Assembly (NCBI GenBank): GCA_020055645.1
Contig: CM034548.1
Coordinates: 8,308,001 to 8,372,000 of the forward strand
Source of the DNA: Tomocerus qinae
Lineage: Eukaryota; Arthropoda; Collembola; Entomobryomorpha; Tomoceridae
Direction: 5' to 3'
Length of the DNA stretch: 64,000 nt
Shown one piece after another: positions 1 to 11,885 of this stretch; position 1 is the first letter of the stretch, and each line of letters opens with the position of its first letter. Under the pieces are notes generated by a model. That model had not been told where the DNA came from, searched no databases, and saw only the letters and a program-made list of their open reading frames with translations. The translations under genes and the position numbers were made by a program.

Positions 1-69
1 AAATTGTGTTTTTTAAGTACCTAGCTAGTTCCTGGAGAATAGTAATATATATATACATCTTGATTATAG

Positions 70-2121
70 GAAAACGAGCGACTTCCTTTAGGCCACGTCA
101 CACCAATTTCAATTCCAGTTTTGGACCAAACGGAAGAAGGGCTGGTCACCACTTGACAGCATCTGGAAGTACGGCGGGTGGGTCTCCCCTCCCGCCAAGG
201 CAGATTGATCAGCTAAACTTGCCGGTGGAAGAGAAACGCCGTCACGGCAGTGAATCCGAATCATCAACTCCCTCACCATCTCCAACTATGAACACCACCA
301 AATATGAAACTCTGAGCAGCAGTTCCACTGAAGAGACGAAACCAAAACTGATTTCCAAAATGGGGAAGAGAAATATCAAGGCCCAGGTGAAACGATTTCG
401 AATGGAAACCAAAGCGGCTAAGACGCTGGGTAGGTTGAACAAATTATTAGTACTAGTGTGTCTGGCGGAGAAATACTACGTGATGACAATTCATTATTAT
501 GAGTTTGATGATGAGGGTGCCCCTACATTTTGTTTGCGACTCCTTTATTAGCAATACCTACGTTGAGTTAAATAAGTACCTAGTGGTAGTTCATGTTATT
601 ACTATATAGACTTATAGACTGCATTTGTGTATGTGGGTTATGGAAGAATAGGATTATTTGGAGTCTTTGGTGTTACTTAAAGTGCCACATGTTGAGAAGT
701 ACCTACGCAGATGAATAATTATATTAGAGTTAATGTTCTTCCATTTCTGGAATTAAAGTGTCGTTTTGCAACGCTGCTCTTTGGTTTTAGATCTGGAAAG
801 AATGTAACTGCATTTGGCATACTGCAGAGGATAGAAATTTCTTAATGTTTGTTCAACGTCCGTTCTAATCTTTAGATTTTATTTCCCTGACTCATGTTAT
901 GGGATTTCTAGTTGTAGTGGGGTAACGTGAACAACGAAAGAGAGCAAAGCTTAAGTGAACAACGGAGAAAGTGAAGTGAAAGTAGTAAAAGTAGAAGAGA
1001 AAGTCTACATGTGCCACAGATGTGCCAGAGCAGCTCCGCTTTCACATCCCGAGACTTGAATATACTAATTTCAGGAGGAATTCCTTTTATTTCATCTGTT
1101 CTTTCTCATTAAATAACTTTGGACAGCTATCCGGAGCTACCTACCAAATGTCTTTTAGGAGACACAAGTCAAGACTCCTACTCTCCTACTATACATTACT
1201 CCAATGTGGCGTCCTTACAGATGCCCACATCTATAGTCTTTACTTTACCAAACCACAGATAGACAGGAAACTAATACTCTAATTGTTAGTGCCTAGTTAC
1301 ATTACAATTCAAATAATGTTAGGTCCCAGATCTGACGACACGGTCAATCCATTCATGACTGGAGATAACGCCATATGGAAGGTCACAAGAGTCTGATTCG
1401 CAGCAAATTCCCAAAAGATTATGCCCTAATGCATGTTTTATTGGGAGTTTTGTGATTTTGCAATAATTTAGAATACCACAGTATGCAGCGAGTATACAAG
1501 CACAGAAAACGTTTGGAATGATGTATTTCTCTGTGTAATAAATAATGTCCCGTTGAGTCTGTCAAGACTTATGAGCTACTTGATACGCTTGATTGATATC
1601 TTGTTGAGGTATCATCCTTCCAAACGTTTTGACTAGATTTAGCATTTCTGGTCGTAAGTAGCCTTCTGATGTAAGAGCGTAAACAACTTTTGTGTATGCT
1701 CCTAGGAATAATCGTGGGAGGATTCATTGTGTGCTGGCTCCCATTTTTCACGATGTACGTCATCAGAGCATTTTGGCCGACATGCATTCCTCCTTTACTT
1801 TTCTCAATTTTGTTCTGGCTTGGATACTGCAACTCAGCTCTGAATGTAAGTCGTCTACAGTTTAATAATACTACTAGTAGAGTACAACCATCAGATATCC
1901 AATCAGGCAGATCAGATTGATGAGACAATTTTATGTGTATTCAATAGCCTTGTATCTACGCCCTTTTCTCAAAGGATTTCCGCTTCGCATTCAAGAAGAT
2001 CATTTGTCGATGTGTCTGCCGGAAAGAGAAAAAGCAACAAATTCAAGTCGTCCCAATTTTCCTGTCGTCTTTGGGTGATGACAGTGAAGGTAATAATGAC
2101 CAAGGATCCGACTCTCGCTAG
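70..2121 (+). CDS. Oamb: Octopamine receptor (OAMB / alpha1-adrenergic-like), 3' exons only
   Basis: Class A amine GPCR of the plasma membrane, expected to couple octopamine to G proteins. Only the C-terminal part lies in the window. Proposed exons are about 70-429 (start uncertain; a second acceptor lies near 92), 1706-1845 and 1948-2121 (stop TAG); donors and acceptors are consensus and phases agree. The first exon gives a Ser/Pro/Thr-rich third intracellular loop ending in [11 protein letters not shown]. The second gives TM6 with the CWLPFF toggle motif and TM7 with [10 protein letters not shown]. The third completes NPCIY (NPxxY), then helix 8 [15 protein letters not shown] with palmitoylatable cysteines. 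TM1-TM5 are upstream of the window. A tandem AATAAA lies at 2631-2640, about 510 nt past the stop. The amine-GPCR call is secure. The OAMB subtype rests on remembered similarity of TM6-TM7; other octopamine or tyramine receptors remain possible. Confidence 0.85.
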
Positions 2122-5100
2122 TCAATCATTGAAATACAAATGGAATCTGACGTTCTTGCAAATCGTATATACTCATACATAATTATGTGTAGAAATGACT
2201 TAGCTCCTCTCTATGTTAATGTAAGTGAAAGCTAATAGAAAAGTGAGTGCAGATATATAGTAGTCGATGTCATATGTATAAGTAATATTCATAAATGTGT
2301 GTGTAATGCCTACATTTTATTTATGTACGTTAGAGTTTAGAGTCTCATTTTATATGTGCCTGCCTACCTACCTACCTCCACAGGATATAGTAGCTATTGT
2401 AAACTTGTCGATTCCACAAAGCCCCACTTCTTCTCTAATGTCATCTTTGTAGCATAGCGTCATCACATCTTTATTATTATTATTATTATTAAACTTAAAC
2501 GGAGTCTCAGAGTCTTTTATGATGCAACGTACCTTGTCCTCCTACACTGTACCTTGCCCAGTGAACTAAATCTACTTTGTACCTTTTCTATATACAAGTC
2601 CGCATATAATAGTTATCGATCGATGTTCAAAATAAATAAAGAGCAAAAAAATCAGCGACATATATAGGTACCTTTACAATGCATATTGTAACGTAAATAT
2701 ACACAGAGAATCCTCATTACAAGACATTCCTGTTGACGGCATGATAAATATTTGCAAGCTTCAACGACTCTTGAAAATTTGCGTAATTCCCAACCTGTCC
2801 AATCACTTACCTCGCTCTACTCTCTCGGCACGACAAGACTTCAACACATCATCGTTATTATAATAGTAAATGTGTAATAGACAAAAATGTTTCAATGTGA
2901 ATCGTGTAATTTTAAAATCGCTATATGTATTTATGTACGTGTACTAATATTTATTAATGTAACAAGTATCTACTCTTAGGACTTGTTGGCATTTCAAGGC
3001 TTACTCAACAGAGAAGCACATTTATCTACAGGTCTAGTTTCAAAAGAATTCACCCAATACCACTAAGCAGATATCGCGTTTCGAATCCGCCCCAATTTTA
3101 CCGTTCGATACGTTTGTCCCAAATTAGGACTGATTTTGAAAATTGGATTGTCGAAATATCAGATATCTCTCTGAGACTAACGTCAGCACAACGCCTGAGG
3201 TACGCCAGCAAATTTCTAAAAAAAATTCATGGAAATACTCGTAAGCTAATTAGTATTCGTGTTTAGTACTAGCGAAGTAAGCCTTAAGCTAGGAATATGA
3301 GATTTTATTTCTTTTTTCGTCTTGGCCTTTTGGCATTTTTCAGGGCTAACGGAACGGAGTACATTACTGTACATATTACGTCAGAGTGTATACAAATATC
3401 AATATGCCCTAGTACTTTTTCTCTCGTAAAAGTAGTTATCTAATAGCTAATGGTATTTTCGGCGATAATGGTGTCTGTGCTCCCTTATCGTGTTAGATGT
3501 ATAAACGTATCACCTGTGAATATGAGCAAAAGTTGTGCAATTCCTCACGTTATAACTCAATTCCTTCCCTCTGCAAGTGATGAAAGAAAGGCGATTGTAA
3601 TTTGACACCTGTGCACTTTACTTGTCAGTCGTATGAAATATTAATTCCAAAAACTAAAATGGAGAATGAGAACTGATACCTTATATGTATACTTGCTGTT
3701 ACCCTTAACCTTAATACAATTTATAGTATGGGTATACGTGGATGTCACTTAAAACCCTTCTACACAATTACTTAACTGCTATTTTGCTATAGTAGCATAA
3801 TATTATATCTTTTGTCGGAATCTTATATCAAACAATTGAAAACTACAAAAACAGATTTTTGACAGTTTTTATTTAATTTTTAATTGTGCCGTGCTCGCTT
3901 ATTCTACAAAGTGCCAAGATTGGTGAATCTATCTGTAATTGTATTTTATGAGACCGTTACTCCTACTTCCACTGTATAAGTAGGACACTGTTGCAATAGG
4001 ACCAATCATGGATGACCTTTTTAGTTCTCAAAATAATAATATGTACTATATCTTGATGTCGAATGAACTGTATAGAGTAACATTTTGGATAAGAAATTTT
4101 ATTTCTTAAAAAGTGTACCATAATATATCTAATACTTATAAATGTACCATACATTACATGTACTTGTGGTAAACATTATCTATGTAATTTTATTACAGTA
4201 TTTATAAACAGTTTACACCTTCTCCTTTCGAAAGTGGTCAAAATGTGTTTCATAGGGCCATATGCAAAACACATTTCAATTATTTATGCTTTGGCCCTGA
4301 TGCACGTTTAAATAAGCTACTACGTAACTACATACTATGAGTCACTACTACCTTCCATTTAGCCAAAGCCTAAATTAGTTGCAAATGTCCCTTACTACCT
4401 ACCGCTTAATTAATAATTAAGTATGATATTGAAACAGTACTAATAGCTTTGTTTAATACAGTTATGAACGTTCAACTTTGTTTTTGGGCCTTTAAGATGC
4501 TACGAGATGGGTCATATACTAATGAATTTTATTTTTTGGACTAATTTCCATATCAAATTAATATTGACGATTCTCTTGTCGTGATTTTTTATTATTTAGT
4601 AGTCAATAAAAGTATTGTAAATCATATCATCGGTCAACGACATTATTCATGACCGACAGTAACAACTCATGGAATAGAACTCTCATTAACAAAAGCTTTA
4701 AATTGTACCTTTAAAATTAAGTACGAAGTTATGTCAAATAGTATATTAAATCCAACAGAAATACTTGTTTATATGTTATAATTTTAAACACAACTATTTG
4801 GAACCATGTCAATATTATGAAAGAGATTTTAAAAAGTCGGCGTATACTTTACAACATTCAGAAAACTAGCCCCATTCACCCAAATTTGACCGCGCATTAT
4901 GACCACTTTTGCGTATTATAATTGCATGAGTTATGTAATCACACAAAGCTTTCCCAATTACATCCAACTACAAAGGAAAATGTATCTAATATAAACCTCT
5001 CCCCAGAATTAAATGTATCTTTGTTTATCTTTCCTGTTTGAAATTAATTTGTTAAATGACCATATTATATTGTAGCCCACCATATAGGAATAACTATATA

Positions 5101-6255
5101 TTGTAACATATTATAGCTCGAAAAAATTGTCTATATGAAATCAAGTAATGTAAATTCGAAAATGGTAGCACAAGTACGTCTCCAGTAAAGAATACTAACT
5201 TTAATAATGTAATCCGTTTTTGGCATTCTCTAAATACTTAGCAGTCGCCATTTTCGAAATTTCTGTAAGTAATTGCGTCAAAATTATTTTCATTTAAAGT
5301 CTGATAACGTGATATTTATGTTTCCAATGTACCTAGTTAGATGTTTTGGGAAAATCTTTCTCGTGTGACTTTATGAATAACAAAATGTTTATGTAGTGAT
5401 GCAATTAGACCATTTTAATTTGAACGTACTCATGTTTCTTGTCTGATCTATCACAACGCTACGTCAACCCTAATAGTCTTTAGTTTTGAGTCTTACACGT
5501 TATATCGGTATGCTAGCTACATACAACTGCTATTATACACGAATTACGGTGAGCATGATAATATATCTACAACATACCTACAAGTTGTTTTTCTGGTCAA
5601 CCAAGTTTGAAAAATTGCTTAAAACATTTTTACGGCGAATTTATTTTGTAATGAAGTTAAGTGTATTGTAAAATTGTAATGTGCCGTAGTGTGTGTACTA
5701 GTCTTTAGATGAAATGAGATTAGCCTTGTATTCATTGTCAGTATTCAATAGGATTTTGAAATAACTTACTGTCAACATATGTAATGGGTGTGTCAAACAA
5801 AAATGTGTCAAAATAATTGAATAGATGTCCTAAGTCGTCAACGTCAACTTAAATATTTCAATTCCATAGACTACTGATCTATATCGGTAAAGTGTGAATT
5901 TATGTTAAATATTGAATATTAATGTTTAATGTTAAATTGTATGTATTCTCTCTGTGTACAATATATGTAATAATAAAAAAAGAATACCTATGCGTAAATT
6001 TCGTACATCCATCCGCTTTTCTATCATAAATGTGGACAATTTATAATGGGTAATAAAAAATTGACATATTGAAACATCACATACATATTATGCTGGAAAA
6101 TGACATTATGTTGGAACTAGAGAATGATAGATACTAAGGTTTACATTATCTTAACCTAAAAAGTAATAATCCGATTTCTAACCAAAAGACAAATTACAAA
6201 ACCCATTTTGGATAGGCAAAATTATAAACAAGCAAACAGTCTTTATACAATGTTG
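2122..6255. other. Receptor 3' UTR and gene-free AT-rich spacer
   Basis: No coding exon was recognised. The first ~510 bases are probably the receptor's 3' UTR, ending near the AATAAA pair at 2631-2640. A later AATAAA-like run near 5970 could mark a longer UTR. There is a short TTA/ATT microsatellite near 2471-2491 and a CTAC run near 2365-2380. The longest open frames are about 60 codons and show no family features. Confidence 0.5.
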
Positions 6256-6804
6256 TTAATTGGCAGTTTCGCAGGCATCAATCCAGTCGTTGTAGACATC
6301 GATCGGTTCAGATAGATAATTAATTTGAGTTTGGAAACACTCCATACAAACACGACAGGTAATTCGTGCTGTATTTCTAGTTTTGTCCCTGCAAGGAAAA
6401 TTAACTACATGTAACATATGCGTAAACAATTTTTTATACATTATATCACTTTAAACCAAAGGGCTGGTAAACATTCCACGTTTCAATAACGGTTTAAAAT
6501 ATTTATAAAACTTGGTCACAGAGGAGAAAACTAACTCATTTAAACATTGAACATTGAACATATAGTTACCAAAGAACATTAACGCATAAATTTGAATAGA
6601 ATTAATTGTTAACTTCCTAGTATATTATTATGAGTTAGAGATACGATAAAGTCCTATTAAAAAATGAAAAACAAAAATATTTTCTTACATTTTTACATCA
6701 CAGCTTTTTTCGTGATTGCAGAAAGGACAATTGAATTGTGTCTCCAAAGGCTCAATGGCTTTAGATTTAGTTGGAGGCTTCCTCTTACTCTTTTTCTTTC
6801 CCAT
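6256..6804 (-). CDS. ELOF1: Transcription elongation factor 1 homolog (ELOF1)
   Basis: Small zinc-binding elongation factor that binds RNA polymerase II in the nucleus. Two exons: 6804-6689 (ATG at 6804) and 6388-6256 (stop TAA). The junction splits the Met39 codon as AT|G at a GTAAG donor and a TTTCCTTGCAG acceptor. The 82-residue product begins [11 protein letters not shown] (basic N-terminal tail). It carries the zinc-ribbon pairs CPFC (26, 29) and CRVC (50, 53), and the conserved block [17 protein letters not shown] near the end. Human ELOF1 is 83 residues with the same order of motifs. The family is highly conserved, so the identification is secure. No frameshift or missing zinc ligand was seen. 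Confidence 0.97.
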
Positions 6805-8570
6805 TTCGTGTTTTATGTCCTATTTATTTCAATTTAAAATGCAAAACTAGGGAGTTGAGGTGCTTTGTTGACGAAATGCTAAAGCACTATACTCTAAACT
6901 TGCCAATACGCATATGTTTTGTTACAGGCGCACTGACGACACGTGACTCAGATTAACAGTAAGGCCTCAGGTCAGTAGAATCAGAATAGAAACTTTTCGG
7001 ATACAGTGGGCTTACAATATTATGTACCCGAGTATACATTTTGAATTACAAGATGAACTTAAACAAAATTCAAGATAGTTCCCTCACAGCTTTAGCCGTT
7101 TTCTAATATAGTTTAATAAATAGCATTTCGAATTTTAAAAGCAGAGTACTGAAAGCTAATCGTGCAGGTCTTTCTTCCAAAAGGTGGAAATTATATTTAC
7201 AAGCTGACTAAACCATTTATCATCGCATCCTTGGAGGCCAGTACTATAAAACCAAGAATAGCCATTTTCTAAAGAGTCTCTCAAATTCTGATATAATTGT
7301 GTTTTTTCCGGAATCCAAGGGTTAAATAATTATTCTTAGGTTACAACTTTTACATGTTCTCAACTTTTTCAACTTGGCCTACTACTGAAGCCCAAAATAT
7401 GGTATGCGTGATGGAAAAATGATCAATTTCTTTTTCTTATAATAGGAATACCTCTCTACTAGCTAATTAGATCATTTGTTATTTTCCTTTTCGGCCAGAA
7501 CCAGTTATAATTGCAAAAATTGAGAAAATTTATCATTTATTACATAATCTTCGATAATCTCCTAGATGAAACAAAGCTGATTGAGGTGGTCAAATTGGGA
7601 AATTTTTGGTCAAAATAGTTTTTTGCCCAATTTTTAGTTCACTTTCAACATTTTTGGTGAGCCTTGGGTCTTTCTAATAATATAACGTCCTTCAAAATTG
7701 ATTACTAAATCCGATACTGAAATGAAAGTTGAAAGTATAAGCCATCCAAGAATTAACGTTTTCACTTATGTACCCCCAGCACATACATTCATATTCATGT
7801 ACAAAATTTTACTTACGAGAGTATGCTTTGGGGTACATAAATGAATAATAAAAATTCAGAATAAAAATTTTTACTCTTTGGTACGCTGTAATACTCCACA
7901 CTGTACTTCACTTTCTCGATCCTTGTTTATATTTCATGATTTTATGGATCCCAAACTTCTCAGTTGAGTTGAACTGCAACTGCTCGCTCGGCGCGTACAC
8001 AAGACGTAAGCATACAAAGCGAATTTAGCGGATGAATACACACTACGAACGTCAGACTAACTCTCGAACTATGTGAACGTCTGAGGCCGCTAAATATGAA
8101 ATACTGTGCCGAATAGTGTATGTAATAGGTAATATATATATTATTATTAGTTTATATATTACACATCCCGTCGTGTTTCATATTATCCGTATCGTTCGGT
8201 TATTCGGGTAATCAGTAGTCGGGGCTTCGTACTCCGTACCTGTCGGCCACTTATTTGTAACATTGGATTTTCAGAGCAATTAGCCTTTTGTAATTAGAAC
8301 TGAAGTAAAAAGAAATTAGATAATAATATCAATTTGTAATACTGTTATTACAACCAGGTAATACGAGTTGTTGGTTGTTTGAATTTTGTAGCAATCACCT
8401 TGATTGAATGTTTGATTTTATTGATTTGATCATATCTACCTATAAACCAAACCATATAATCTATGTTGACGAGATAGGAGTAAGGAGATAGGTAAAGGTA
8501 GTATCTATTTATCTACTATGCTGTATGCCTAAGAAGTTGTTTACTCCTGCAACGCGAATCAGCAGATATA

Positions 8571-8974
8571 CCGTATTAATCGAATTAATTCTCCGTATTG
8601 AAATAGTGCTCCCCCGGGTAACTATTTCGATTTTTATCGTTTTCAGGGGCAAAATAATAGCCTTTGAGAAATAAATCTCCGTATCGAAATAATTCACCAC
8701 CCCAATCTAAGTTTCAGTAGGTCAGGTCAGGTTGTGGGTATATTTGAGAGCAAATTTACTTAACCCCAGTACTCATAATGGGGAATATGATAGTCGACGA
8801 ACAATTTACATTTCTATGTACCCGGATTTCAATAAAATTGACGGTTTGTAAAATAATTCTCCGTATCGAAATAATTCACCACCTGGTTAACTATTTCGAT
8901 TATCTTCGTTTTCAAGAGCTAAACAAAGACCAATGAAACAATAACAACCCGGAGAATTAATTCGATTAATACGG
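8571..8974. mobile_element. Small non-autonomous TIR element (MITE-like), 404 bp
   Basis: Two perfect 24-bp terminal inverted repeats, 8571-8594 and 8951-8974, begin CCGTATTAATCG. Both ends abut a TA dinucleotide (8569-8570 and 8975-8976), as expected of a TA target-site duplication in the Tc1/mariner group. Inside, a block starting CTCCGTATYGAAATA recurs as a direct repeat near 8592, 8673 and 8858. The first and last copies continue into AACTATTTCGAT and TTTTCA. Within each block the CGAAATA / TATTTCG halves are themselves inverted. No open frame of useful length is present, so it would need transposase from elsewhere. Superfamily assignment is inferred only from the TA flanks. Confidence 0.7.
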
Positions 8975-10200
8975 TATGTTATTAAGTACCACATAATATC
9001 CTATCCGTCATTCTTGGTATTTCTTGTTTGATTGCTTGAGATTCTAATTTAATTGAGTTGAATTCTGTATTATTAACACTATGACTGCCGCTTTTAATTG
9101 TAATTTAAAAAACCAGTGTAATTATTTACTCTAATTTGTTACAGGTGATTTAATACAGTCTACCTCAAATACAGGGAAGAAAATTTCTGATTGAATAAAA
9201 AAGCAGAAAATACTAATACCATCGGAACGGAAGTAACGGAACTTAACTGGGGATCTAAGTATGTAAAAGTCTATCTTATACAATACAGTAATTTTTGGTT
9301 CACAAAATGATATCAATAGTGTAGTAAGGCGGTACGTAATAAGTTCTGAATTCAAAGCTGTTCCTCCAACATTAGAAAGGTGTGCACAGTTTTAGGATGA
9401 AGCTGATTAAATAAATGGTGATGGTAGTATGATAAATTGTTCTTCAGATTCACTAAGCAGTAAAAGTATGAAGAATTACAATCAATTGTTCAAAGTATTA
9501 TGTAAAATTAATATCTATACATTTAAAACATAGACTATGACTAGCTATGTAGATATAATTTGCATCCAATAAAAAAACTCTGTTATAACCTCTGACGTCT
9601 GTATTTCGGATGTCAAATTAAGGTCTTCCTATTTTCATCGATAAAGAGTTCATTTCCTATTTGGCGCAATTCTATACTTGTTCTTACAAACAGCAAGTTT
9701 ATCCAAACCAAAAACTGTGTTTCCCACAAGTTTCTAATTTTAAAAATCTTCATTACCTATCAAAAATGTTTGAGTAATTAGTCATGAGGGTCATTACACT
9801 CAGCACTATATTAAAATTATTTATATCCCATTGTATTGTTTGATAATTATATATTTTTATAGTCTTTTTTCATAGCAGTATGTGAAGCCTAACCAGCAGA
9901 TATTTTTACAGTTGCTACCGTTAAAGTTTACTGGGCAGAGTTTTCCTTGACTTTGTTTGTCCCTATGTGTCAAAACTAAAATAGCGACATTTGTAATAGC
10001 TGCTAAATACTTAAAGTTGAAGGATTTACGTAGTTTATAATTATTTTACGTGGGGAGTGTTAAAAATAATTTCAAGGTTAAGTACGAGCATCCAAAACTG
10101 AACTTTTCCATAAAGCTCATTTACCTTTGCATTTTCTATTCAGCAAACAAAGACACGTTCGTTCATTTATGATAGCTTAAAGTGAAACCGAAAGGTGTTT

Positions 10201-10370
10201 GTAATATTGGCAATTACTATTATACCAAAAGCGGTTTTGTAATATTGGCAATTACTATTATACCAAAAGCGGTTTTGTAATATTGGCAATTACTATTATA
10301 CCAAAAGCGGTTTGTAATATTGGCAATTACTATTATACCAAAAGCGGTTTGTAATATTGGCAATTACTAT
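10201..10370. repeat. 37/38-bp minisatellite, five copies
   Basis: The core GTAATATTGGCAATTACTAT starts at 10201, 10239, 10277, 10314 and 10351. Copies are joined by TATACCAAAAGCGGTTT(T)-type linkers. Period changes from 38 to 37 when the T run shortens from four to three. The last copy diverges after its core. Copies are otherwise nearly identical, which implies recent expansion. Confidence 0.95.
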
Positions 10371-11003
10371 GCTGCGTTGCGAACTAACCTTTAAGGAGAA
10401 AGCATTGTCTTCAAAAATTGATGGGTTTATAGGCATTTAGTGCATGATGATGTCAATAGCCATTTATAGTGTACAGTACAGTCGACTGAGTGTTCATATA
10501 ATACTGTTTTATGAATGTATATGTATATGCTAAGAAACATTAAGTAGTAAGGACTAAGGACTGGAAGTCGAGTGATGTAAGAGTGTAGATAAGCTTAACA
10601 CACATACACAGTAAGGAAGGACAGGAAAACGAGGAAAATTTCTAGAATCTGCTTCAAGGTGAATGCAGAAACTCGGAACAACGAGCCAACCATTCTTCTC
10701 CCTGTGCCGCTGTTGTGATAATCTATTTATAGTCAAGTGGTATGAATAAAATTACCGGCAACCGGCTCGGAGATTTTGATTGCTCAGATTGTTAGATTTG
10801 GTTGAGATTGAGACTTGAGTTGCAAAATATATTATCTGCAAATTGAAAGATTGCTGTCGTTCTAGTAATAGCAGACAAATAAGTATTCGGCTCCCAGACC
10901 TTATTTACTATCAGGGGAGTATATGTAATAATATTTAGCCGTGGTTTTCAGAAGGGGCGAAAATGATTAATTGAAAGAAGATTTTACAAAAAAACAAGTT
11001 AAA

Positions 11004-11885
11004 ATGGTGAGGTATTTTGAAAATTTCTCGACGTTCTTTTATTCGTGGGACCAATTTGTGTCTGCGTTCTGGAACAGATATCCCAATCCACACAGGTGGG
11101 CAATTTTTTAATTATAATTTTTCCGAACTCTTATATAAATAACTAGTTGATGTGACTTATAATATAATTTCAGTTCGCATGTCCTATCAGAAGATGTCTT
11201 GATAAGGGAAATGAGAGGGGGATTATTGTACAGTAGAAGACTTTTAACTAAAACAAATCGACTTCCTAAATGGGGTGAGCGATTTGTGAAAGGTGCTAAT
11301 GTTGCCATTGTGGAGGAATCCTACATAAATCCTGTTGATAAAACCATTACTACCTACACACGGAACATCGGATACACGCGAGTAATGGTACGATCTTATT
11401 TTACATTTCCCTATAACTTGCTAAACTTTATGTAGTCAAATACATAATTACCAATGTTTTGAAGACGATATTTATTTTTAAAATTGGGCTGTTTGTTTTA
11501 ATAGAGTGTCGTCGAGAAAGTGGTCTACAAACCAAATCCGGAAAATCATAACGAAACGATTGCTGAGCGATGTGCTTGGATTGGATCTCAGATATTTGGA
11601 TTCAGACGTGCTATTGAAGGGTTTGGCTTGGAACGCTTCAAGAAAAATTGTTCTGAAGCAGTTTCTGGTTTTAACCACGTTCTTCAGGGATTATTTCCCC
11701 CGCTAACTATCGCTCCTAATATTGAGCTTGTGTCAAATACGCTTTCTGCTTTAAGATTTGGAGAAACCAAGGAAATGATAAAAGAGAAGGCTCGGCGTGC
11801 TGGAGAAATCGCAAAGGAAAAGGCTGGGGCTATTAAAACTGTTTATGTGGTGTGTCAAGAGTCAACCCCAACTAATGTGGAGTGA
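11004..11885 (+). CDS. PRELID1: PRELI domain-containing protein 1 (mitochondrial phosphatidic-acid transfer)
   Basis: Intermembrane-space lipid carrier. With its TRIAP1/Mdm35-type partner it moves phosphatidic acid to the inner membrane for cardiolipin synthesis (family knowledge). Three exons: 11004-11095, 11174-11387 and 11505-11885 (stop TGA), with phases 2, 0 and end, giving 228 residues. The N-terminus MVRYFENF followed by SWDQFVSAFWNRYPNP is the family signature. LLTKTNRLPKWGERF, then TYTRNIGYTRVM, lie in the middle of the PRELI/MSF1 domain. GFGLERFKKNC closes it. A lysine/alanine-rich helix with KEKARRAGEIAKEKAGA sits near the C-terminus, as in PRELID1 rather than the slowmo/PRELID3 group. 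Human PRELID1 is 219 residues. An AATAAA at 12914 could be its poly(A) signal, but about 1 kb of 3' UTR would be implied. Confidence 0.95.

Larger units (their letters stand above)
6805..11003. other. Spacer between ELOF1 and PRELID1
   Basis: The two genes are transcribed divergently across 4.2 kb. The region contains the terminal-inverted-repeat element at 8571-8974 and the minisatellite at 10201-10370, listed separately. A short inverted repeat built on TTATGTACCCC is seen near 7766 and 7832. I found no conserved coding exon; open frames are below 75 codons and look accidental. Confidence 0.5.

Noticed and set aside
1022..1282. 86-codon plus-strand open frame
   Set aside because: Lies in the receptor intron, without splice phase or domain support.
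1569..1928. 119-codon minus-strand open frame over the receptor TM6-TM7 exon
   Set aside because: Antisense shadow of the well-supported GPCR exon; no family features.
3060..3120. TTCGAATCC word suggestive of a tRNA T-arm
   Set aside because: No matching acceptor stem, anticodon arm or D-arm around it; no tRNA gene found in the window.
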